Below, piece by piece: positions 1 through 7,051 of a stretch of DNA of 64,000 nucleotides. The DNA comes from Chloroflexota bacterium (GTDB lineage Bacteria; Chloroflexota; UBA11872): the NCBI GenBank assembly GCA_022821645.1, contig JAJEDE010000024.1, forward strand, positions 1 through 64,000, in the 5' to 3' direction. The notes under the pieces were generated by a model that saw nothing but the letters and a program-made list of their open reading frames with translations, searched no databases and was not told where the DNA came from. Positions within the stretch are counted from its first letter, which is position 1, and each line of letters begins with the position of its first letter. A program made the translations under genes and the position numbers.

Positions 1-304
1 TCGGGCTCTGCGCCAGCGTCAGGGCCGGGACGACCCTGCTCTCTCACGGTCTCTCACGACCCAGGGCAGATCGGTCTGTCCCGGCCCCTGCACTGTCACC
101 CTGGCGAATCCAGAGCTTCGGGAACATACAAGGGCAGAGGGAAGAGGAGTGAGAGTCGGAGTGGGAGGTTGGGGATCGGGCGGGGAAGGAAGGCGAGATC
201 CCCCCTCGACAAGCTCAGGGCAGGCTTCGGCAGGCTCACGACGAACGATTGGACAGGCCCTTCGGCAGGCTCAGGACAGGCATCTGGTGGGAGGTGGCGG
301 AGGG
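1..304. other. left edge, no gene seen
   Basis: I find no credible gene here. All open frames are short, rich in Arg/Pro/Gly, and overlap on both strands. The stretch holds a short GC-rich repeat at 205-280 (listed separately) and then runs into the 3' end of the HEPN gene. Confidence 0.6.
205..280. repeat. short intergenic repeat (TCGACAAGCTCAGGG / TTCGGCAGGCTCAGG type)
   Basis: Two related units, CTCGACAAGCTCAGGGCAGG followed by TTCGGCAGGCTCA, and again CTTCGGCAGGCTCAGGACAGG-like sequence at 258-280. A further unit (CTTCGACAAGCTCAGGGCC) lies at 1268-1286 in the next intergenic gap. The units form a CTTCGNCA(A/G)GCTCAG core and look like a dispersed intergenic repeat, not coding sequence. 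Confidence 0.55.
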
Positions 305-688
305 CTAGGTCTGGAGGACGAAGTCGGCGATTTGTCGGGCCTGGCGGATGGCCTCTTGCGCCTTTGGGATGCCGGGTTCCTGGGCGGCTTCGGCTGGATA
401 GCGGGCGGTACCGACGTATGGGTTCGGAGTGATGGCGGCGGGCATGAGGTCTGCAAAGGCCGGGTCCAGGCCGGTGCAAAGGTCAATGAGATAACCGAGG
501 TCGTGGACGAAGCGGAAGGGGACGCCGTGAGCAACGAGGTAGCCCTTCAGGTACTTTTCGGCGCATTGCTGGGCGTGAAAGCAGGCCAGGGTCGGCAGCG
601 CGCGGTCCGGCCCTAGCGCGCGGCGGGCTAGTTCCAGGTCGTCGTCTGCTTTGGCGAACCAGGCGTGTTCAGGCCGCCGGTCGGTCAT
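305..688 (-). CDS. HEPN domain toxin-like protein
   Basis: A protein of 127 residues read from the ATG at 688; it could be extended upstream but the extension runs through the partner gene. It has the HEPN pattern: an N-terminal helix (HAWFAKADDDLELARRAL), the conserved FHAQQCAEKYLKGYL helix (residues 38-51) and an FRFVHDLGYLIDL segment (58-70). HEPN proteins of this type are RNases or toxins neutralised by a nucleotidyltransferase partner, and that partner lies just upstream with a 20-nt overlap, so the two are probably co-translated. I do not see a canonical Rx4-6H motif; only R59-x2-H62 is present, so RNase activity is not assured. Confidence 0.8.
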   Translation of the reverse strand: MTDRRPEHAWFAKADDDLELARRALGPDRALPTLACFHAQQCAEKYLKGYLVAHGVPFRFVHDLGYLIDLCTGLDPAFADLMPAAITPNPYVGTARYPAEAAQEPGIPKAQEAIRQARQIADFVLQT

Positions 689-1013
689 ACAGCACTTCCG
701 ACTCTTCCAACATGCGGCTGAGCATGGAGTTGGGATCCTGGCGATACCGAGCAAGCACGTCGGCTGACCGGATCAGGATGTCGACCGGCAGGACGAAGTT
801 CTCGGCGATGGCCAAGCGGATGGCATATCCGTCGCGGCCCTGTTCGTCGTTGTGCCGTAGAACCACCATGAGGTCCAGGTCGCTGTTGTCATCCTCTTCG
901 CCGCGGGCGACGCTGCCGAAGAGGATGATTTGCTCGGGCTGGAAGCGCTCGACGATGAGCTGGGTGATGGCATCGATGGTTTCGCGGTTGAGGGGGTCTT
1001 CGACGACGCGCAT
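669..1013 (-). CDS. MNT-type nucleotidyltransferase (antitoxin of HEPN/MNT pair)
   Basis: A 114-residue minimal nucleotidyltransferase. It shows ILFGSVARG (G33-S34), then D45-x-D47, and a third acidic position at D78 (LPVDILI), the metal-binding triad of the fold. In HEPN/MNT modules the MNT protein acts as antitoxin, in some cases by adenylylating the HEPN toxin. It is upstream of the HEPN gene and overlaps it by 20 nt. The open frame continues for about 195 codons upstream, but that part is low-complexity and lies in repeat-like DNA, so I chose the ATG at 1013 just before the conserved fold. Confidence 0.82.
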   Translation of the reverse strand: MRVVEDPLNRETIDAITQLIVERFQPEQIILFGSVARGEEDDNSDLDLMVVLRHNDEQGRDGYAIRLAIAENFVLPVDILIRSADVLARYRQDPNSMLSRMLEESEVLYDRPAA

Positions 1014-1613
1014 CGGTTCAAGTCCGCCAGTAGGGGTTTCGGAGTCGCCGGGTGCCGGGACATTCATGGAGGCAAGGATAAGCGCTCCGGTGTGGCGATA
1101 GGCGAAGGCGTCTCTTCGGCAGGATCGGGAGAGTCCCGCCACGGGATAGCGGGAAGTTAGCGAAGAGAAGTGGCAGTGAGACCGGAGAATCCAGGGACTG
1201 CCAGCGTTGGTCGGGTGCTGAGGGCTTGTGGTTCGACATGGGCCGCCCACGGACTCTGGCCCGGTCACTTCGACAAGCTCAGGGCCGACTCCCATGAACG
1301 GTAGGGAATGGGGCACGGAGGGCGGGGGCGAGCCGGGGCCAGGGGTGGCGGGCGCTGGCAATGACGTCAATGCCGGCAATGCAATCAGTGCATGCGTTGC
1401 TGCATGGCCGCTTGTCTGCCTCCTGATGGGGTCAAGAACTTGTTCCGAGAGAGCGGTGGAGCCGGCGGGACTCGATATCACGCTTCGAAGTTGACGGGGT
1501 TGCGTGCTTCCAGTTGGACCACGGCCCCACCGCTGAAGCATGGGTAGATGCGAGGTCCGCGCCGGGTAGCGCAGATCCGTTCCGGCGCGCAGTCGCATTG
1601 CCTAGACTGGTGC
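1014..1613. other. 600-bp intergenic gap with dispersed-repeat debris
   Basis: No gene is supported. The part from about 1018 to 1240 reads in several frames as the non-coding repeat-type peptides often seen in this kind of genome (for example CLHECPGTRRLRNPYW on the minus strand), which suggests a degenerate dispersed repeat. A CTTCGACAAGCTCAGGGCC unit lies at 1268-1286. The remainder up to the next gene shows nothing recognisable. Confidence 0.5.
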
Positions 1614-1877
1614 ATGGAGCCCGCGATTCGCTCGGTGTCCGGCCCTGAGGCGTGGGGGTTCGCCGAAGTCGCTCAAGTCGTCGGCGTCATTGCGCTGGTC
1701 CTCGTCCTGGTCAGCCTGATCGTGTATGGGTTGCGGTCGGATTCGGACCCACGTCGTGACCCGTATCTTGCTGCGCAGAGGAGGGCCCGGCGCGGTGTGG
1801 CGACAGATGACGAGATCGAATACTTGGAGCGGTTCAACATGCCAAGCGGACCCGGCGGCGGCGATGGCTCAGGCTAA
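1614..1877 (+). CDS. small single-span membrane protein
   Basis: An 87-residue hypothetical protein. The ATG at 1614 is chosen because it directly precedes the amphipathic N-terminus; the upstream extension is Arg-rich and unlikely. One transmembrane helix covers roughly residues 20-40 (VVGVIALVLVLVSLIVYGL), followed by a basic, then acidic cytoplasmic tail (LAAQRRARRGVATDDEIEYL) and a glycine-rich end. The tail faintly recalls short SHOCT-type modules, but I would not assign a family. No partner gene is evident. Confidence 0.55.
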   Translation: MEPAIRSVSGPEAWGFAEVAQVVGVIALVLVLVSLIVYGLRSDSDPRRDPYLAAQRRARRGVATDDEIEYLERFNMPSGPGGGDGSG

Positions 1878-1906
1878 CCGCGCATCGTGGCGCGAAGATT
1901 GATCAA

Positions 1907-2122
1907 ATGAGTGGACGCCATCCGTTCAGCGAACTGACCAGGAACTTCACGCCGGAGCGACGCCGGCGCGTGGACGAAGTGAAGCGGGAGTTGCTGGCTG
2001 AGATGCCGTTGCATGAGCTTCGCCGGGCACGGGCGCTTACGCAGCGGAGCGCTTTGCGTAACCCTGGCGTGGTTGCCCGGAAGATCCCTCATCCCAACTC
2101 TCTCCCCCAGGAGAGAGAGTAA
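1907..2122 (+). pseudogene. truncated XRE-family antitoxin/regulator, 3' part replaced by a repeat
   Basis: The first about 47 codons match the start of XRE-type antitoxins found beside RelE/HigB toxins (HPFSELTRNFTPERRRRVDE, then LLAEMPLHELRRARALTQ). At the point where the helix-turn-helix should begin, the frame runs into the dispersed hairpin repeat (TTTGCGTAACCC... ) and ends as a repeat-derived peptide (ARKIPHPNSLPQERE). The DNA-binding domain is therefore lost. No toxin gene remains next to it. The family match is from memory of the N-terminal pattern. Confidence 0.7.
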
Positions 2123-2125
2123 GGG
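2050..2125. repeat. dispersed hairpin repeat, copy A
   Basis: Carries the block CTTTGCGTAACCC, then GGTTGCCCGGAAG, then a CTCTCTCCC...GAGAGAG hairpin. The same order of blocks appears at 2176-2255, 8329-8400, 8452-8612 and 9060-9265. It interrupts the XRE gene. Confidence 0.75.
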
Positions 2126-2175
2126 CCGTCCCTCACGCGAGGGCGAGGTGGCTATCACTAGTTTTTCCGACGTCG

Positions 2176-2255
2176 GACCTTTGCGTAACCCGCGGGTGGT
2201 TGCCCGGAAGACCCTCACCCCAACCCTCTCCCACGGGGAGAGGGAGCAAGAGTCG
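2176..2255. repeat. dispersed hairpin repeat, copy B
   Basis: Same block order as copy A: CTTTGCGTAACCC, GGTTGCCCGGAAGACCC, CTCACCCCAA, and a perfect 9-bp stem CCCTCTCCC-ACG-GGGAGAGGG. It lies between the truncated XRE gene and the nuclease-like gene at 2399. Confidence 0.75.
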
Positions 2256-2398
2256 TAACGCCGCGTCGATTGGGGGCTACTATCCGCCCAGCGACAACTG
2301 GGTCCGCACCGTGGGCGAGTTGCGACCGCGTAAGTTGAGGGTTTTTCTATTCGCTCGAGTTGAGGATGTTGGTGGCAAGTAAACGGAGGTAGCAAACG

Positions 2399-3454
2399 AT
2401 GGCCGAGGCTCAATCTCTTCTTAGTCTGATTGCCCGAGGGTATGCCGCGGGGCGTGAGGATGCGGCTACGGAGGCGCTGTGTTTCATCGTGTCTCGCTCG
2501 GATTCGGCCAGAGCAGCGCTTGCCGAGTTTCTTGGGTTTGACGAAGATCCGCTACCTATCGCCAGCTTTAGAACACAGTTTCTAACGGACGGCGCGTTTC
2601 CAGACATGGTCTGTCTCGACAAATGTAACAACCGAGTGGCGTTTATAGAGTCCAAATTCTGGGCGACCCTGACGCATAACCAGCCCGTTAAGTATTGGGA
2701 AGAGCTTGCAGCGAACCGACCAAGCGTGCTGCTGTTCCTGGCACCGGCCTCTCGTGTCGCTGATATTGACGAAGGCTCGTTGTGGGGCGGGTTGGTGAGG
2801 CGGTTGCGTTGTGCCGACCACGATCTGGATCCTGTCGATTGTCAAGAGTCAAGGAGTTTTATCACCGCGCCATCTAAAGACGGTCAACGCCGCCTGATAC
2901 TCGCCAGTTGGGACATGCTGCTCGACAGACTGACGCAGCGAACCGTGAAGGACGCAGACTTCAAAGCCTGCTTCGAGATCGCCGAACTGCGGGGGCTTGC
3001 CCACGACACCATTCAGAATGACGACCCCGTAAGGGACAAGAATCTGAAACGATCGATTGCCGACGCGGTCACGCGCCTAAAGGAATCGGGTTGGGTCAAC
3101 ACCGATGGACTGACCGTCGGATCGGGAAGCACCTATTACGCGAGATTCTTTCGCCTCGCGGGCGGGATCGCCGGGCTCCTTATCGATTACAAGGACGAGA
3201 AGCAGCTGCCTGACAGGTCACTCTGGCTCCGGTTCGGGAACGAAGAGAACGGCAGGCTGTCCGCGGACGACGTAGCGTGCCGCTTGGGTCAGGCTGGTGA
3301 ATCGGAATGGGAGCGGCGAGACCAGTACGTATATTTGCCCATCGTCTTGCCAGCGGGCGCTGACAGCCAAGCGCCCGGCGACACCATCGTCGCCGAGTTG
3401 GAACGTATCGCCAAGATCATCGATCCCAAAGGTCCGACGTATCTCCTTGAATAA
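2399..3454 (+). CDS. PD-(D/E)XK nuclease-like protein
   Basis: A 351-residue protein with an AACGGAGGT ribosome site just upstream of its ATG. The N-terminal third holds a PD-(D/E)XK signature: P68-D69 (GAFPDMVCLD), then E84-S-K86 in a hydrophobic strand (VAFIESKFWATLTHNQPVKY), then a hydrophobic LLFLAP strand. The C-terminal half, starting near SGWVNTDGLTVGSGSTYYARF, is shared with the next gene and is of unknown role. The next protein is a full-length paralogue, so a duplication is clear. No helicase or methylase is adjacent. A role in defence or DNA processing is inference; I did not recognise a named family beyond the nuclease superfamily. Confidence 0.72.
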   Translation: MAEAQSLLSLIARGYAAGREDAATEALCFIVSRSDSARAALAEFLGFDEDPLPIASFRTQFLTDGAFPDMVCLDKCNNRVAFIESKFWATLTHNQPVKYWEELAANRPSVLLFLAPASRVADIDEGSLWGGLVRRLRCADHDLDPVDCQESRSFITAPSKDGQRRLILASWDMLLDRLTQRTVKDADFKACFEIAELRGLAHDTIQNDDPVRDKNLKRSIADAVTRLKESGWVNTDGLTVGSGSTYYARFFRLAGGIAGLLIDYKDEKQLPDRSLWLRFGNEENGRLSADDVACRLGQAGESEWERRDQYVYLPIVLPAGADSQAPGDTIVAELERIAKIIDPKGPTYLLE

Positions 3455-3565
3455 ACGACCGGATAATGGTCAGCAACATCCACGAGGGGAGGAAGCTCTC
3501 GGATAATTTCGGCGTTGCTGCCGATTTGTCGGTCCGACCTGGGAGTGATCCGGAGGATTCTGACG

Positions 3566-5563
3566 ATGACTGACGAGGAAACTCTGCTCGGGGCGGTCGC
3601 CAAACGTCATGCCTACAGCCTTGAGGACGCCGCCACGGACGCGCTGACGTTCATCCTCTCCCGCCGGGCGTGTGCGAGACAGGCGCTGTCGGAATTCCTG
3701 AGGGACGACGCCGGACAACCCTTCCCTGTCGCGAAGGTCGACTCCTGGACGGCAACTGAGCATGGCGCAATCCCGGACCTGGCCTGCTTCGACGAGAAAG
3801 ACGACGTGGTTGCATTCATTGAGTCCAAATTCTGGGCGACGCTTACCGATCACCAGCCAGTGACCTACTGGTGTGCCCTTCCAACCGACAAGCCGGCCGC
3901 GCTGCTGTTCTTGGCGCCGCAATCCCGTGTCGAGTCAGGCTCGTTGTGGGACGAGCTGGTTGATCGATTGCGCCAAGCGGATGTTGAACTGGACGACGCG
4001 GACAAGACAGATGGACTGGTAAGCGCAGCCGCCAAGGACGGCCGCCGCCTGATGCTCACCAGTTGGGAGGTGCTGCTAGGTCTCTTCTCCGAGACTGCCA
4101 AGAGAGACGATGATTCCCAGGCTTGCTTCGAAATATCCCAGCTGCGGGGGCTCGCCAGCGCCGGCATAGAGCGGGACAAGACGATTCCCGATGAAGAGCT
4201 TCGACAATCGTTCTGGGATGCGGTCGAGCGTCTCAAGCGGTCAGGTTGGGCCAACACCGATCGATTGACCGTGGGAACCGGAACCAACTACTTCGCGCGA
4301 TATTTTCGCCTCGCCGGCGCGCCTGCCGGGCTGCGTATCGATTACGAGGACCAAAAGCAGCGGCCCGAAAGATACCTCTGGCTCTGGTTTTGGCACGAAG
4401 AGAACGCCAAGCTGGCGGTAGAAGACGTGGCGCGTATTTTGGACCAGGCGGGCGAATCGGAATCGGAATGGCGAGGCTCGGAATTACTCTTGCCCATCGT
4501 CTTGCCAGAGGACGCTGATGATCAGACGACCGTCAACTCCATCGTCGCCGAGCTCGAACGTATCGCCCGGTTACTTGACCCTGAGGGCCCGACCTATCCA
4601 GATGCACATGACTCTGGGGAGGCTAGAGACCGACAACCCGCCGAGCGTCTATATCCACCCGGGGGGCAGACTGAAAGAGGCGCCGCGATCAAGGTCGTCA
4701 GTTGGAACATCGCCACCAGGATTAAGCCGTGGCGAGAATTGGTTGAGATGGGCGCCGATGTGGCGCTCTTGCAGGAGGCCAGGCGGCCGCCGTCGGAGAT
4801 TGCAGATCGTGTTGAGATTGGTCCAGAGGAGTCGTGGGACTCGCATTCGTGGAATTCGGAATGGTGGCGCGGACGTTGGCCAAGACTGTTCGACCGGTGG
4901 CCGATGGTGGTGCGGCTCTCGGATCGAGTCGATGTCGAATGGTTCAGGCAGGTCAGCCCTGACGGGTGGCCGACGGAGAACGAGATCTCCGTCAGCGGCA
5001 TTGGGACGATAACGGCGGCGCGGGTGACTCCAAAGGACGGCTCGACTGAGCCGTTCATCGTGGTCTCAATGTATGGCCGCTGGGTCGGGCCGCACCCAAG
5101 CATTCAGGCGTCCTGGGAGATCTATGCCGACGCTTCGGTTCACCGCATCATTTCGGACCTTTCGGTCTTCATCGGCCACGACGATCGACGCACGCATCGC
5201 ATCCTGGCGGCCGGGGATCTCAACGTCACCTATGGCTATGGTCACGGCAGTGGGCCGTATTGGGACGCGCGATACCGGAACCTGTTCGAGAGGTTCGAGG
5301 CCGTTGGGCTCGAGTTCATGGGGCCTCAGTTGCCGAATGGACGGCAGGCGGAGACGCTGGCGACGGGGGAACCTAAGGACTCCGAGAACGTCGTCACTTA
5401 TCACCTCCCCAATAGGACCCCGGCGACGGCGAGCAACAATCAGTTCGACTACGTCTTCGCTTCGCGCGGATTCCACCAGAGCCTCAAGGTCCGTGCTATG
5501 AACGGCGTAGACGAGTGGGGGTCAAGCGATCATTGCCGGCTGGAGATCGAGATCGCGGAGTAG
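3566..5563 (+). CDS. PD-(D/E)XK nuclease-like domain fused to EEP nuclease/phosphatase domain
   Basis: 665 residues from the ATG at 3566, chosen because CGGAGGA sits 9 nt upstream and because the paralogue at 2399 starts at the equivalent point. Residues 1-355 align with that paralogue, including P70-D71 and E86-S-K88. A short linker then leads to an endonuclease/exonuclease/phosphatase domain (about 375-660) with the expected catalytic set: N381 in VVSWNIA, E404 in LLQEA, D551/N553 in GDLNV and D655-H656 in SSDHC. EEP domains include DNase I-like, AP-endonuclease-like and phosphoesterase enzymes. Two intact hydrolase sites in one chain, next to a single-domain paralogue, is an unusual arrangement. 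Confidence 0.75.
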   Translation: MTDEETLLGAVAKRHAYSLEDAATDALTFILSRRACARQALSEFLRDDAGQPFPVAKVDSWTATEHGAIPDLACFDEKDDVVAFIESKFWATLTDHQPVTYWCALPTDKPAALLFLAPQSRVESGSLWDELVDRLRQADVELDDADKTDGLVSAAAKDGRRLMLTSWEVLLGLFSETAKRDDDSQACFEISQLRGLASAGIERDKTIPDEELRQSFWDAVERLKRSGWANTDRLTVGTGTNYFARYFRLAGAPAGLRIDYEDQKQRPERYLWLWFWHEENAKLAVEDVARILDQAGESESEWRGSELLLPIVLPEDADDQTTVNSIVAELERIARLLDPEGPTYPDAHDSGEARDRQPAERLYPPGGQTERGAAIKVVSWNIATRIKPWRELVEMGADVALLQEARRPPSEIADRVEIGPEESWDSHSWNSEWWRGRWPRLFDRWPMVVRLSDRVDVEWFRQVSPDGWPTENEISVSGIGTITAARVTPKDGSTEPFIVVSMYGRWVGPHPSIQASWEIYADASVHRIISDLSVFIGHDDRRTHRILAAGDLNVTYGYGHGSGPYWDARYRNLFERFEAVGLEFMGPQLPNGRQAETLATGEPKDSENVVTYHLPNRTPATASNNQFDYVFASRGFHQSLKVRAMNGVDEWGSSDHCRLEIEIAE

Positions 5564-5757
5564 GTCCCGCGCCTGTTTCCTGCCGTGCCGAGGTTCCATC
5601 GCATGGGATTGCGGGCGCGTTGACACCGATGATTCCGTGTTGAGGAACAAAGGGACGGGTGGTTCAGGGTGGGGGGTGCGCGGAGTAAGGGTGCTTCGCG
5701 AATCGCCCCTACGTGGGATGGGGCGCTGCGAAGGGTGGGGCGCAGGGCCAGGGTTTG
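5564..5757. other. gap before the IS481 remnant
   Basis: Together with the remnant and the stretch to 6058 this is about 500 bp without an intact gene. The first part shows no recognisable feature apart from G-rich low-complexity DNA. Confidence 0.5.
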
Positions 5758-5962
5758 GTGCGCTGGGTGTCCTTCCAGGGCCGCCACCTGCGGTTGCCCA
5801 AGGCGTTGCGCGGCCAGGCCGTCGCCTTTCGCCCCACCGCCACCGACGGTTACTGGGCAATCCGTTTTCTGACCGACGACCTGGGCTCCCTCGACCTGCG
5901 GGCGCCCGCTCAAAAGTGTCCACCATGTCTCCGAACACCTGTTCACCATGTGCCCGGTCTGG
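5758..5962 (+). pseudogene. decayed C-terminus of an IS481-type transposase
   Basis: One frame reads VRWVSFQGRHLRLPKALRGQ followed by AVAFRPTATDGYWAIRFLTDDLGSLDLR, which matches the C-terminal beta-rich end of IS481-family transposases (from memory of the family). A second frame then reads SVHHVSEHLFTMCPVW, the usual trailing peptide of such elements, so at least one frameshift is present. No catalytic DDE core is left. It marks an old insertion just downstream of the nuclease pair. Confidence 0.55.
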
Positions 5963-6058
5963 ACATCCGAGGGAGAGGGAGGAGGAGCGGCCGCAGATTC
6001 GAGGGGCAGGGGCGTTCTGCAAGGGTCTCCAGGGGGCTGGTGCGACTGGTCACGATCG

Positions 6059-6454
6059 TCAGGGTTGGGGTTTCTCCTCCTGGATCTGGATCAAGTTGCC
6101 GCAGGTGTCGTCGAGGATCGCGGTGATGACCGGGCCGAGGTCTGTTGGCGGCTGTACGAAGTGCACACCTTTTGCCACGAGACGCTCGTATTCGGCTTGC
6201 ACGTCGTCGACCGCGAAGGAGGTGCTGGGGATCCCGTCCTCGACAAGCGCCTTCACGAACGGACGGACCGCGGGATGGGCATCCGGCTCAAGCAGGAACT
6301 CCGTCCCCTCAGGGTCTTCCGGGGATACCACCGTGATCCAGGCGTACTCGCCCAAGGGAATGTTGTGCTTGAGCTGGAAGCCAAGCGTTTCGGTGTAGAA
6401 GCGAAGCGCCTTTTGTTGGTCGTCTACGAAGACGCCGGCGAGGTGGATTCTCAT
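6059..6454 (-). CDS. VOC family protein (glyoxalase/bleomycin-resistance fold)
   Basis: 131 residues with two beta-alpha-beta-beta-beta modules: the first opens IHLAGVFVDDQQKALRFYTETLGF and the second STSFAVDDVQAEYERLVAKGV, ending ILDDTCGNLIQIQE, where the last Glu is the usual metal ligand. Such proteins are metal-dependent isomerases, dioxygenases or resistance proteins; substrate cannot be read from the sequence. It follows an ArsR-type regulator with only 3 nt between, so the two form one transcription unit. Confidence 0.85.
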   Translation of the reverse strand: MRIHLAGVFVDDQQKALRFYTETLGFQLKHNIPLGEYAWITVVSPEDPEGTEFLLEPDAHPAVRPFVKALVEDGIPSTSFAVDDVQAEYERLVAKGVHFVQPPTDLGPVITAILDDTCGNLIQIQEEKPQP

Positions 6455-6457
6455 CGT

Positions 6458-6742
6458 TCACATGTCCCTTTCATCTGTTGCGGTTGGCCAACGCTCGGCG
6501 ATGGCCTTCAGCGGGTCGCCCTGGAACCAATGGAGCTTTGACCTGCCTTGGCGCCTGGTGCGAATCAGCCCGGCGGCCTCCAAGACGCCCAGGTGTTGGG
6601 TGATCGCCTGCCGCGAGGAGTTGATGCCGTGCTTCATGGTCAGGCGTGCGCAGATTTCGAAGAGCGATTGACCTGACCGATCGACGAGTTCATCCAGGAT
6701 GGCCCGCCTGGTTGGGTCAGCGATCGCGCGATATACGTCCAC
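6458..6742 (-). CDS. ArsR-family transcriptional regulator
   Basis: A 94-residue winged helix protein starting at a GTG: DVYRAIADPTRRAILDELVD, then an HTH containing SSRQAITQHLGVLEAAGLI and the wing RTRRQGRSKLHWF. No Cys metal site is visible, so it belongs with the metal-independent ArsR/SdpR-like regulators that often pair with VOC or SRPBCC genes. Two identical-architecture palindromes immediately upstream (6757-6772 and 6792-6807) are good candidates for its own operator, implying autoregulation of the regulator-VOC unit. Confidence 0.88.
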   Translation of the reverse strand: MDVYRAIADPTRRAILDELVDRSGQSLFEICARLTMKHGINSSRQAITQHLGVLEAAGLIRTRRQGRSKLHWFQGDPLKAIAERWPTATDERDM

Positions 6743-6756
6743 ACGACCAGTCTAAG

Positions 6757-6807
6757 GCAAGTGTTGGCTTGCATGTCAGGGCGCACGATATGCAAGCGCG
6801 TGCTTGC
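6757..6807 (-). promoter_or_regulatory. twin palindromic operators upstream of the ArsR gene
   Basis: Two 16-bp palindromes of the same form, GCAAG-N6-CTTGC: GCAAGTGTTGGCTTGC at 6757-6772 and GCAAGCGCGTGCTTGC at 6792-6807. Their centres are 35 bp apart, and they lie 15-65 bp upstream of the ArsR start. Dimeric winged-helix regulators bind this kind of site. Confidence 0.65.
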
Positions 6808-7051
6808 GTGTCAACTGTTCACTTTCACGCACGCAGACTTCGGACTCCGGATCACGCCGGACGATCGGGCGAGTCTTGAGCGGCCGCAGGCGCGGCGTCG
6901 AGGGGCGGTGCACGGCGGAAGACGCAGCCGCGGTGGTCGAAGATGGGCCGCGACTGCGAGCGGCGTGGCGGGGCGTAGAGGCTGCCGGGCGATGGGCGGG
7001 AGGGGATGGGATGATCGGCGGGCATCGGGGGGACGGTGCGGGAGGCGGGCG
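6808..7051. other. intergenic, nothing recognised
   Basis: With the operators this makes about 310 bp between the divergent ArsR and aminotransferase genes. The open frame that joins the aminotransferase upstream is very Arg/Gly-rich and has no family pattern, so I treat it as non-coding. Confidence 0.55.

Noticed and set aside
6761-7051. N-terminal extension of the aminotransferase by 97 codons
   Set aside because: Arg/Gly-rich, overlaps the ArsR operators, and the GTG at 7052 has a good ribosome site and matches the family start.
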